Shown here: piece by piece, positions 49,158-57,585 of the stretch
How the letters are laid out: each line of letters begins with the position of its first letter
Position numbering within the stretch: the stretch's first letter is position 1
NCBI GenBank assembly: GCA_900540385.1
Contig: UQFY01000002.1
Location: 75,173-139,172, forward strand
Origin: an uncultured Mollicutes bacterium
Lineage (GTDB): Bacteria; Bacillota_I; Bacilli_A; RFN20; CAG-826
Length of the DNA stretch: 64,000 nucleotides
Direction: 5' to 3'
Notes under the pieces: model-generated
What the model was told of the DNA's origin: nothing
What the model saw: only the letters and a program-made list of their open reading frames with translations
Database searches by the model: none
Program-made: the position numbers and the translations under genes

Positions 49158-50612
49158 ATGGCAAACGTATTTGAAATTAGTAAAACTTATTTGACGCAAA
49201 TTGAAAATTATCAAGACGAAACTTCCCCTTTAAGCAAGATTCTTGAAAATTCCCAAAATGTCCTCTTCCGTGCTTATTTAGCTAGAAGGAAAAACAACAA
49301 AGTCGGTTATTTCGACGAAGAAATCTTTCCTTTTGTTCTTCTTCGTTATTATGTAGGCGATGGCAGATTTATCCTTTTTGATTTAAACGCTTATAAAAAC
49401 GGCTGGCATGCTAAGGAGCAGGAAAAACCTGAACCAAACGAGATTTCTTCCCCTGTTTTAGATTTGCTTGATGAGACCTCTTCTTTTACTCATCAAGATG
49501 TTTTGGCCAACCGTCTTGAAAGCTATCCAACCTTAACCGATTGGTTTAAAAAACTTCTAGATAAAATTCCTGAGGAAGACAGAGAAAAGATTTCTTTAGA
49601 TGGTGTTAAGGTTAAGAAGTATCAAGAAGTCTTAGAGGAAGAAAAGAAAAAGCTTGTTATAGAAGAAAAAGACGCTTCCCCTGCTATCTCTCCTCAGAAA
49701 ATTGAATCGAAACCCCTTCAAAAAGAAAAGAAAGTATTTAAGAAAAAACAAGAAACCAAGAAAGTTCAAGTTAAGACCGTTTCCTTTAATAAGAGTGATG
49801 ATTTGGAAGAAAAGAAACTTATCGCTCTTCAAAATCGTGCCACCGAGCTTAATAATCGCATCAAGAAAAGAGTCGGCATTCATTTTGGTTGGGACGAATT
49901 GTTTGTCTATGCCCAAAATGGCGATGCGATGCTTACGATGATTGATAAAAAGGTACGTAAAAAAGGCCTTAAGAGTCAAGACAAAGACTGGATTATCGTT
50001 GCTACATACACCGTTGAAGATGAGGATTTCTTGCTCATTAAGGAACATTATCCTGATCATACCTTTAGAAGCGATGATATCCTTCATAAGCCGAGTGCAG
50101 AATTCGTTTCTTTAGCCATCGTTGTCTCTCCCGTGAAAAAAATGACGCCAAAGGTGGAGGATGGGGTGAAGAAGGTTTCGCAAAAAGCCGTTTCTTTCGT
50201 TAATATTGTCCCAGAAACTGGATTTAGCGCTTCCGATGACCCTCTTTTGAACGATGACGAAGAGGAAGAAGAAATCATTAAACGTCCAATAAATGATGGC
50301 ATTATTCGCAAAGTGAAATACAAAGGGGCGAATATCAATCATTATGAGGAACCAAAATCCTACTCGGTTCCTAATCAGGAAGATGATGAAGACATAGAAG
50401 AAAGTGGCACGTATTCTAATCCAAACGGAGAATACGGAATCGACAATTATTCTGAAGATGAAGACGAAGTCGAAATTCCTAAGCATTGGAAATGTCCTTT
50501 CTGCCCTTCCAAAAATCCTTGGCATACAGAAGAACCTGCAAGAATCGCTAAAAACCCTGATGGAAGCTATACATTCCTTTGCAAGAAACATAAAAACAAT
50601 TCGTTAAATTGA
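49158..50612 (+). CDS. Uncharacterised protein with a C-terminal Cys/His zinc-binding motif
   Basis: This 484-residue protein is not recognised. It starts with a helical domain of about 140 residues, then a Lys-rich low-complexity linker (about 180-245), a middle conserved-looking part (LNNRIKKRVGIHFGWDELFVYAQNG...WIIVATYTVEDEDFLLIKEHYP), an acidic linker, and a C-terminal KCPFCPSK...CKKH that could bind zinc. No signal peptide is present. The ATG at 49158 was chosen over an in-frame upstream ATG at 49041 because that one lies in the terminator. The stop codon is inside the ribosome site of the next gene. Confidence 0.7.
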   Translation: MANVFEISKTYLTQIENYQDETSPLSKILENSQNVLFRAYLARRKNNKVGYFDEEIFPFVLLRYYVGDGRFILFDLNAYKNGWHAKEQEKPEPNEISSPVLDLLDETSSFTHQDVLANRLESYPTLTDWFKKLLDKIPEEDREKISLDGVKVKKYQEVLEEEKKKLVIEEKDASPAISPQKIESKPLQKEKKVFKKKQETKKVQVKTVSFNKSDDLEEKKLIALQNRATELNNRIKKRVGIHFGWDELFVYAQNGDAMLTMIDKKVRKKGLKSQDKDWIIVATYTVEDEDFLLIKEHYPDHTFRSDDILHKPSAEFVSLAIVVSPVKKMTPKVEDGVKKVSQKAVSFVNIVPETGFSASDDPLLNDDEEEEEIIKRPINDGIIRKVKYKGANINHYEEPKSYSVPNQEDDEDIEESGTYSNPNGEYGIDNYSEDEDEVEIPKHWKCPFCPSKNPWHTEEPARIAKNPDGSYTFLCKKHKNNSLN

Positions 50613-50621
50613 GGAGACAAT

Positions 50622-51098
50622 ATGAAAAAAACGAACTATACAAAAGAACAAAAGAAAACCATTTTAATTTATTGTGGAGAATTAGTCATTTTCTCAGTGG
50701 TATTCTTTACTATCGGCCTTCTTATCCTCTTAGAAGTAATTGGCATCAAAGACTGGAAAAGATATGTGTTTACCTATCTGACATTAATTGGCGGAATCTG
50801 GCCTATCGCTGATTTCATCTGGATGTTAGCAAGTCCTAAACATCGTTCACATAATTCCATGGTCGATAAATGCCTTCTTCTTCCCGTCCCATTAGCGTTA
50901 ATTCCATTCGATATTTGGGTTTTAACACAAGGCATTAACAATGTTGAAGACGTTGTTTTCCGTTTCGGAATTAGCATTCCATTGATGTATATTTCCATTG
51001 TTTATCTCTTTGAATGCGTTTACCACTACTTCAAACCAATTCCGATGCTTCTTGAAGAAGACGAAGAAGAAAAAGAAAAGAAAACAGAGGAGAAATAA
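50622..51098 (+). CDS. Small four-helix membrane protein of unknown function
   Basis: This 158-residue protein has four predicted membrane segments (about 15-40, 50-70, 85-105 and 115-135) and an acidic Glu/Lys tail. No family is recognised. GAGGAGA precedes the start at 50622. It is in an operon with the preceding uncharacterised protein, so they may act together. Confidence 0.75.
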   Translation: MKKTNYTKEQKKTILIYCGELVIFSVVFFTIGLLILLEVIGIKDWKRYVFTYLTLIGGIWPIADFIWMLASPKHRSHNSMVDKCLLLPVPLALIPFDIWVLTQGINNVEDVVFRFGISIPLMYISIVYLFECVYHYFKPIPMLLEEDEEEKEKKTEEK

Positions 51099-51112
51099 AT
51101 CTCCTCTTTTTT
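51086..51112 (+). terminator. Terminator overlapping the membrane protein stop codon
   Basis: AGAGGAG-AAATAAAT-CTCCTCT followed by TTTT. The stop TAA is in the loop. It sits between convergent genes. Confidence 0.85.
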
Positions 51113-51875
51113 ATAAATCGATATCTAATTCAACTGGACAATGATCCGAGCCAAGAATTTCCGTATGGATTTTGCTGTCTTTCACCTTATCCATAAGACG
51201 TTTTGAGACAAGGAAATAGTCAATTCTCCAACCGGCGTTCTTTTCTCTTGCGTGGAAACGATAACTCCACCAAGAATAAGTGACTGCATTTGGATATAAC
51301 TCGCGGAAAGTATCGACAAAGCCTTTACTTAGAAGATTAGAAAACGCATTTCTTTCTTCATCGGTGAAACCGGCGTTATGGTGGTTTGTTGAAGGATTTT
51401 TCAAATCGATCTCATTATGAGCCACATTCAAATCTCCGGTATAAATAACTGGTTTCTTCTGGTCTAATTCCGTTAGATATTCCACAAGATCTTTCTCATA
51501 TTGCATACGGAAAGAAAGACGTTTTAATTCTTCTCCGGAATTAGGGACGTACGCCCCAACGAAATAAAAATTATCAAACTCGAGCGTAATCACACGCCCT
51601 TCTTCATCATATTTATGCTCTTTAAGACCATAATGAACGCTCAAGGGAGCCAATTTGCTATAGCAAGCAACCCCCGAATATCCTTTTTTCACTTGGCTGG
51701 TTCTTTGATAAAGATGATAGCCTTCTTTCTCGAATGGAAAAGGATCTTTGCCGTTTTCCGTGAACTTACTTTCTTCAATAAAGAAGATATCCGCGTTTAA
51801 GGAATCAAAGCTTTCTTCAAATCCTTTTTTAAGAATGGCACGGATTCCATTGACGTTAAATGACACTAGTTTCAT
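51111..51875 (-). CDS. xth: Exodeoxyribonuclease III (AP endonuclease)
   Basis: This 254-residue AP endonuclease cuts DNA at abasic sites. Motifs include SFNVNGIRAILKKGF, FFIEESKFT (the metal-binding Glu; the usual LQETK is changed to IEESK), GAYVPNSG, TGDLNVAHNEIDLKNP, WWSYRFHAREKNAGWRIDYFLVS and the catalytic LGSDHCPVEL. A TAGAAT box ends 6 nt before the ATG at 51875 and there is no ribosome site. It is divergent from dnaE. Confidence 0.96.
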   Translation of the reverse strand: MKLVSFNVNGIRAILKKGFEESFDSLNADIFFIEESKFTENGKDPFPFEKEGYHLYQRTSQVKKGYSGVACYSKLAPLSVHYGLKEHKYDEEGRVITLEFDNFYFVGAYVPNSGEELKRLSFRMQYEKDLVEYLTELDQKKPVIYTGDLNVAHNEIDLKNPSTNHHNAGFTDEERNAFSNLLSKGFVDTFRELYPNAVTYSWWSYRFHAREKNAGWRIDYFLVSKRLMDKVKDSKIHTEILGSDHCPVELDIDL

Positions 51876-51881
51876 ACGAAT

Positions 51882-51887
51882 ATTCTA
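51882..51887 (-). promoter_or_regulatory. -10 box of the exonuclease III gene, predicted leaderless
   Basis: Minus-strand TAGAAT, ATTCGT (6 nt), then ATG. TGGAGA lies 17 nt upstream of the -10 box. Confidence 0.55.
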
Positions 51888-51928
51888 CATTTTCTCTCTC
51901 CCTTTCTCCATAGGAGAAGAGAATCTAG

Positions 51929-51934
51929 TATAAT
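51929..51934 (+). promoter_or_regulatory. -10 box of dnaE, predicted leaderless
   Basis: TATAAT, GGGAGT (6 nt), then ATG at 51941. GGGAG ends one base before the ATG, too close to act as a normal ribosome site. Confidence 0.6.
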
Positions 51935-51940
51935 GGGAGT

Positions 51941-54900
51941 ATGGCATTTATCCCTTTGCATGTATATAGTGGTTTCTCTTATCTTCAAAGCGCTTTAGAA
52001 GTAAACAAGCTTCCTTTTTTGGCAAAGAAATACGGCTATTCTTCGATTGCCTTAACGGATAAGGGAACAATGTCAGGGTATGCGCCTTTCGCCCATCGTT
52101 CTTTAGAAGCAGGCATCACCCCTATCTTTGGAATGGATATTGCCTATGGCGAAGAAACTTTTTCACTTTATGTAAAAAACGAAGAAGGATATCGAAACCT
52201 TCTTCCCCTTACCTTGCTTATCTCGGAAGAGAAACTTTCTTTGGAAGATATTCAAAAACATACAGATGGTCTTCTTCTCGTTTATTCTCCAAATCCTCTC
52301 GTCTTCGCTAAACTAAATCCTGAAGAGGAGAAAAAATACGCTTTCGATTTGGCTCATAAAATAAAGAATTTCTCTGAGGTATATCTTGCTCTCCCTTATT
52401 GGACGGAAAATAAAGAATATGTCGATAAAATAAGGAATTTTTCTAAAAAATATTCTTATAAAACGGTCGCTTTCCCTTTTCTTCGATACGAAAAGAAAGC
52501 CGATGCGATTGCCTTAGAGATACTCTCCGCCGTGCAAAAGAATATCAACCTCGTTATCAAAGAAAAAAGCGGAAACGAATGCTTTTTAAGTAACGAAGAA
52601 ATCTCATCCTTCTATAGCGAAGAAGAAATCGATAGAACAGAAGAAATCAAAGACGCGTGCAAAGATTTCATCTTCTTTCAAAAACGAGGTGGCTTGCTTC
52701 ATTTCCCTAATTCTTTAGGACTTTCTAGCGAGGAATATCTTGCTAAATGCGCTAAAAAAGGACTCGCTAAAAGACTCCCTAATTACGATGAAAACTACGA
52801 AAAACGATTGAATTATGAACTTGATGTCATAAACCGTATGGGTTATGCAGACTATTTCTTATTGGTTTCGGATTATGTTAATTACGCTAAAAATAATGGC
52901 ATCACAGTCGGTCCAGGAAGAGGCTCTGGAGCAGGATCATTAGTATCTTATTCTTTAGGAATTGTCGAATTAGATCCTATCCGTTATAACCTCATCTTTG
53001 AAAGATTCTTAAATCCGGAAAGACAGTCTATGCCAGACATCGACGTTGATTTTGCGGATATTTCTCGTGAAAGAGTTGTTACCTATCTTCAAAAGAAATG
53101 GGGAAAAGATAGAATCGGCCATGTCTTGACAACCCAAACCATCTTAGCCAAACAAGCTTTACGTGATGTTGGAAGAATCTATGGATACGATGATAAAAAA
53201 GAGGTCTCTTTGTTAATCGATGCGATGCTTTATCCTTATCATTCGTTACGTTTTAATTATGTCCACTCCCCCAAATTCAAATCCATCATCGATGGAGACA
53301 AATATTTTTTAACTTTAGTTTCTTTAGCTTCTAAAATCGAAGGTCTTCCTCGCCAAGCGGGTTTGCATGCCGCAGGAATTGTGATTAACGATAAGCCTTT
53401 ATACGAAGTTTTACCGACCACAAACAATAACGAAGTAGGCTTTGTTGCTTGCTTAGAAAAAGATTTTCTGGAAGAACAAGGTTTCTTAAAGATGGACCTT
53501 TTGGGATTAAGGAATCTTACAATTATCGATGAATGCCTTGCTTTGATTCGAAAATATGAGGGCGTTGCCTTATCGCCTTACACTTTGCCTTACACCGATC
53601 CGAAAGCCATTCAAATCATTCGAGATGGCAAAGAAATGGGTCTTTTCCAGTTAGAAAGTTTAGGGATGAAACGAGCAATTAAAGAAGTTCAGCCTACTTC
53701 TTTTGAAGATGTAGCCGCTCTTTTAGCTCTCTTTAGACCAGGCCCAATGGATTCCATTCCCTCCTACGCTCGAAGAAAGGCAGGATTAGAAAGAATCACT
53801 TACTTATCGAAAGAACTTGAACCAATCTTAAAAGATACATACGGCATTATTGTTTATCAGGAACAAATCATGCAAATCGTCAGAGAAATGGCTGGTTTCT
53901 CTTTTGGACAAGCGGATTTATTCCGTCGTGCGATTTCGAAGAAAAATGTTGATAAATTGGAGTCTTTAAAAGGTTCCTTTATTCAAGGATGCATTCAAAA
54001 TGGCAAGGATGAGGCGCTTGCAAGGAAGGTCTACGATTTGATTCTTCGTTTTGCCAATTATGGATTCAATAAATCACACGCTTTCTCCTATGCCGTTTTA
54101 ACTTGCCAAATGGCTTATTTAAAGGTTCATTATCCTAAAGAATTCTTCTGCTCGATTCTCGATTCTCTTTCTCCAGGAGACAGTAAGTTTGCAAACACCC
54201 TGAGTGAATTAAAAGAGATACATATTTCTCTTTCCGTCCCGGATATTAATTTTTCTGAGATGGGTTTTGTAATTGATAAAAACAACCTTCGTTTCCCTTT
54301 GTCTTTAATTAAGGGTCTTCAAAGCAAATTTCTCTCTTCCATCATCGACGAAAGAATGATGAATGGAAAATACGAAGATATCTTTGATTTTGCTGCACGC
54401 ACAAAAAAATACGGCCTCAATCTTCAAACCCTCGTCAAGCTGATTGATGCGGGCTGTTTTGACTCCTTATGCTCGTCAAGAGAATCTTTAAGAGCAAGTG
54501 CCTATGCCGCGATGGAATATGCAGAAATGCTTTTTGGAACCGATGGGCAGCAATTCTTGATGGAAATTGGCATTTCTAAACCTGTTTTAGAAAATGTCTT
54601 AGACGATAAAGGCATCAACTTGCAAAGAGAATACGATGCCTTAGGTATGATGGTAAGTGACTCCCCTCTTTCTCTTTACGAAGATGTTTTGAAAAAAGAA
54701 AACGCCATCTCTTTAGCGGATATGGAGGAGAAAAACGGACCCATTATCAGTGCAGGCGTGATTAAATCCATTCGAGCGATTAATACAAAAAGAGGTAAAA
54801 AGATGGCGTTTATGCAACTATATGACGCCAATTCTGAAAGGGAATTCGTTCTTTTCTCTGATGCGTTCGAAAAGAATTATCCAATCTTAAAGAACGATGC

Positions 54901-54988
54901 GGTAATCCTTTTTCGTGCCCATAAAGACACAAGGAAAAACGGTTCCTTTATCATCGATGATGTTAGATTATTAGGAGGCAACATATGA
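51941..54988 (+). CDS. dnaE: DNA polymerase III alpha subunit DnaE
   Basis: This 1015-residue C-family DNA polymerase probably works as the primer-extending polymerase beside PolC. The order is an N-terminal PHP domain, the catalytic palm (GPGRGSGAGSLVSYSLGI, PDIDVDFADISRERV with the active Asp residues), RPGPMDSIPSYARRK, and a helix-hairpin-helix/OB region at the end. The PHP metal motifs are degraded: PLHVYSGFS and ALTDKGTM instead of HxH and DHG. It is about 100 residues shorter than B. subtilis DnaE. polA overlaps by 4 nt. Confidence 0.95.
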   Translation: MAFIPLHVYSGFSYLQSALEVNKLPFLAKKYGYSSIALTDKGTMSGYAPFAHRSLEAGITPIFGMDIAYGEETFSLYVKNEEGYRNLLPLTLLISEEKLSLEDIQKHTDGLLLVYSPNPLVFAKLNPEEEKKYAFDLAHKIKNFSEVYLALPYWTENKEYVDKIRNFSKKYSYKTVAFPFLRYEKKADAIALEILSAVQKNINLVIKEKSGNECFLSNEEISSFYSEEEIDRTEEIKDACKDFIFFQKRGGLLHFPNSLGLSSEEYLAKCAKKGLAKRLPNYDENYEKRLNYELDVINRMGYADYFLLVSDYVNYAKNNGITVGPGRGSGAGSLVSYSLGIVELDPIRYNLIFERFLNPERQSMPDIDVDFADISRERVVTYLQKKWGKDRIGHVLTTQTILAKQALRDVGRIYGYDDKKEVSLLIDAMLYPYHSLRFNYVHSPKFKSIIDGDKYFLTLVSLASKIEGLPRQAGLHAAGIVINDKPLYEVLPTTNNNEVGFVACLEKDFLEEQGFLKMDLLGLRNLTIIDECLALIRKYEGVALSPYTLPYTDPKAIQIIRDGKEMGLFQLESLGMKRAIKEVQPTSFEDVAALLALFRPGPMDSIPSYARRKAGLERITYLSKELEPILKDTYGIIVYQEQIMQIVREMAGFSFGQADLFRRAISKKNVDKLESLKGSFIQGCIQNGKDEALARKVYDLILRFANYGFNKSHAFSYAVLTCQMAYLKVHYPKEFFCSILDSLSPGDSKFANTLSELKEIHISLSVPDINFSEMGFVIDKNNLRFPLSLIKGLQSKFLSSIIDERMMNGKYEDIFDFAARTKKYGLNLQTLVKLIDAGCFDSLCSSRESLRASAYAAMEYAEMLFGTDGQQFLMEIGISKPVLENVLDDKGINLQREYDALGMMVSDSPLSLYEDVLKKENAISLADMEEKNGPIISAGVIKSIRAINTKRGKKMAFMQLYDANSEREFVLFSDAFEKNYPILKNDAVILFRAHKDTRKNGSFIIDDVRLLGGNI

Positions 54989-57582
54989 AAAAACTATTCG
55001 TAATAGACGGGAACAGTCTTTTATTCCGTGCTTATTATGCAACTTCTTATGGCGGAGGAGCGGTTATGTCCACAAAGAGCGGAATACCGACAAACGCGAT
55101 CTTCGCTTTTGGAAATATGCTCACAAAGCTTCTTTCTTCTTTCAAAGGGGGAGAATCTATTTTCATTGGTTTCGATGCGGATTCACACACCTTCCGCAAA
55201 GAAGAATACAAAGATTACAAAGCCAATAGAAAACCATGCCCAGAAGATTTAAAGAAACAATTCCCTATCTCACGAGAATTATGCAAAGCCTTGGGGATCA
55301 TTTGTTATGAAGAACACGGCATCGAGGCCGATGATATTTGCGGAACAGTCGCAAAAATGGGTTCTAAAGCAGGATATGAGGTTGAAGTTTTTACTTCCGA
55401 TAAGGATTATCTTCAATTAATCGATTCCCATATTTCGATCTCTCTTTTGAAAGTGGGTTTGTCCAATATGGACCTCGTCACGAAAGAGAACATGAAGGAA
55501 AAATACGGTTTTGATCCTCTCCAAATCATAGATTATAAGGGACTTAGAGGAGATTCTTCCGATAATCTTCCTGGTATTCCGGGGATCGGGGACAAAACGG
55601 CCGTTAAACTCATTCAAGACTACGGTTCTTTTGCTAAAATTCTTGAAGTTGCACCATCTCAAAAAGGAAAGGCTTGGCAAAATATCGTCACCTATGCCGA
55701 ACAAGGCAAGCAATGTTATGAGCTTGCTACGATTTTAACCGATGTAAAGTTGCCTTTCTCTCTCGAAGAATTGGAATATAAAGGCTATTCTTTTTCTGAG
55801 GTTTCCGCGTTTGCGAATAAATATGAGTTAAAGCAATTGCTTTTCCGTTTACCTCAAAATTTAAAAGCCCAAGAAAAGACCAATAGTGAAATCGTCTCGA
55901 AACAAGTGACTTCTTTAGAGGGCATTTCTTTCGGAAAGAAAATCGGCGTAGCCTTGGATATGGATTATTCCTCTTATCACGATGGAGAAGTATATGGCAT
56001 CGCCTTTGCTAATGAAGAGGGAAGTTATTACGAAACTTTAGACGTTTTCTTAAAAGATCCATTGGCTAAAAAGATGCTCGAAGATCCTGATATATCCAAA
56101 GATATCTACGATGGAAAGGCCTCTATTTACGCTTTATCTTTATTAGGCATTTCTTTGAAAGGGATTCAAAATGACCTTCTTTTGGCCGCTTATTTGCAAG
56201 ATTCTTCCTTAAATAGCAACCCTAATCTCGTTTATTCCTCTTTCGGGGTAGACATTTCTTCTGAAGAGGAAGAAATTTCTCTCTTTAGCAAAGGACAAAT
56301 GAAAAGCTGCATGAAAATGGCTTATTTCGCCTTGTCTTTAGAAGAAAAAGCGATAAAAAACCTTAAGAGTGTCGACGCTTATTCCCTTTATACGGATGTA
56401 GAAATGCCTCTTATGAAGGTGCTTGCCAAAATGGAATTAGAGGGTTTCCCAATTCATAAAGAAGTTCTCGAGGATTTTAAAGGCTCTTTTGAAAAGAAAA
56501 AGAAAGAATACCAAGAAAAAATCTATTCTTTGGCAGGGAAAGAATTCAATATCAACTCCTCGAAACAAGTCGCGGATGTTCTATATAAAGACCTCGCCCT
56601 TCCAGATACGAAGAAAGGCTCCACTTCCGTTGAAGCGTTAACGGAATTAGAGAATCTTCACCCCATTATTCCGATGATTTTAAATTATCGCAAATACGCT
56701 AAGCTCTTAAGTACTTACATCGATGGACTGGTTCCCTATATTAAAGAAGATAAGAAAATCCATTCTTATTTCAACCAAGCGCAAACCTCTACCGGACGTC
56801 TTTCTTCCTCTTCGCCAAACCTTCAAAATATCAGCGCAAGAGACGAAGAAGGAAGACAAATCCGTAAGGCTTTCTACTATGATGATCCAAATATCCTTCT
56901 TCTTTCTTTAGATTATCACCAAATCGAATTAAGAATCTTATCCGCTTTATCTTCTTGCCAAGCCTATATCGATGTTTTTAACAACAATCATGATGTTCAT
57001 ACAGAAACAGCCAAGAAGATTTTCCATGTTGATGAGGTCACACCTGCTTTAAGAAGACAGGCAAAAGCCATTAACTTTGCCATTATTTATGGCACGACTG
57101 TTTTTGGTTTAGCTCAGCAAATCGGTTCAACTTTCGAGGAAGCGAAACAAGTCATTAATAATTTCTACCAATCTTATCCAGAAGTAGGAACTTATCTAAA
57201 TCAAATCATTCATGACGCCGAAACAAAAGGGTACGTTACGACGATGTTTGGAAGAAGAAGATATCTTAGAGAAATCAACGATCCGAATTTCGTAAAAAGA
57301 GAGGCCGCCAGAAGAGCTGCTTTAAACGCGCCAGTTCAAGGTTCAGCAGCCGATTTGATTAAAATCGCGATGGTTCGTATTGATCAATTCCTAGAAGAAA
57401 AGAAACTCAAAAGCAAAATGGTTCTTCAGATTCATGACGAACTGATTTTCGCCGTTCCGAAAGAAGAATTGGATTTTATGAAAGAAAACATTTCTAAAAT
57501 CATGACTTCTGCCGTTTCTTTACCAGTTAAACTCACCGTCGAAGCGGGTATTGGCCATTCTTGGTATGATGCAAAGGATTAA
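54985..57582 (+). CDS. polA: DNA polymerase I
   Basis: DNA polymerase I fills gaps and removes RNA primers. The 865-residue protein has the 5' nuclease domain (FDADSHTFRKEEYKDYKANRKP, EADDICG, TSDKDYLQL, GLRGDSSDNLPGIPGIGDKTA), an inactive 3' exonuclease-like middle, and the polymerase domain: motif A LDYHQIELRILS, motif B RRQAKAINFAIIYGTTVFG, motif C QIHDELIFAV. Motif B has Ala where NFG is usual. GGAGG lies before the ATG inside dnaE. Confidence 0.96.
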   Translation: MKKLFVIDGNSLLFRAYYATSYGGGAVMSTKSGIPTNAIFAFGNMLTKLLSSFKGGESIFIGFDADSHTFRKEEYKDYKANRKPCPEDLKKQFPISRELCKALGIICYEEHGIEADDICGTVAKMGSKAGYEVEVFTSDKDYLQLIDSHISISLLKVGLSNMDLVTKENMKEKYGFDPLQIIDYKGLRGDSSDNLPGIPGIGDKTAVKLIQDYGSFAKILEVAPSQKGKAWQNIVTYAEQGKQCYELATILTDVKLPFSLEELEYKGYSFSEVSAFANKYELKQLLFRLPQNLKAQEKTNSEIVSKQVTSLEGISFGKKIGVALDMDYSSYHDGEVYGIAFANEEGSYYETLDVFLKDPLAKKMLEDPDISKDIYDGKASIYALSLLGISLKGIQNDLLLAAYLQDSSLNSNPNLVYSSFGVDISSEEEEISLFSKGQMKSCMKMAYFALSLEEKAIKNLKSVDAYSLYTDVEMPLMKVLAKMELEGFPIHKEVLEDFKGSFEKKKKEYQEKIYSLAGKEFNINSSKQVADVLYKDLALPDTKKGSTSVEALTELENLHPIIPMILNYRKYAKLLSTYIDGLVPYIKEDKKIHSYFNQAQTSTGRLSSSSPNLQNISARDEEGRQIRKAFYYDDPNILLLSLDYHQIELRILSALSSCQAYIDVFNNNHDVHTETAKKIFHVDEVTPALRRQAKAINFAIIYGTTVFGLAQQIGSTFEEAKQVINNFYQSYPEVGTYLNQIIHDAETKGYVTTMFGRRRYLREINDPNFVKREAARRAALNAPVQGSAADLIKIAMVRIDQFLEEKKLKSKMVLQIHDELIFAVPKEELDFMKENISKIMTSAVSLPVKLTVEAGIGHSWYDAKD

Positions 57583-57585
57583 TTT

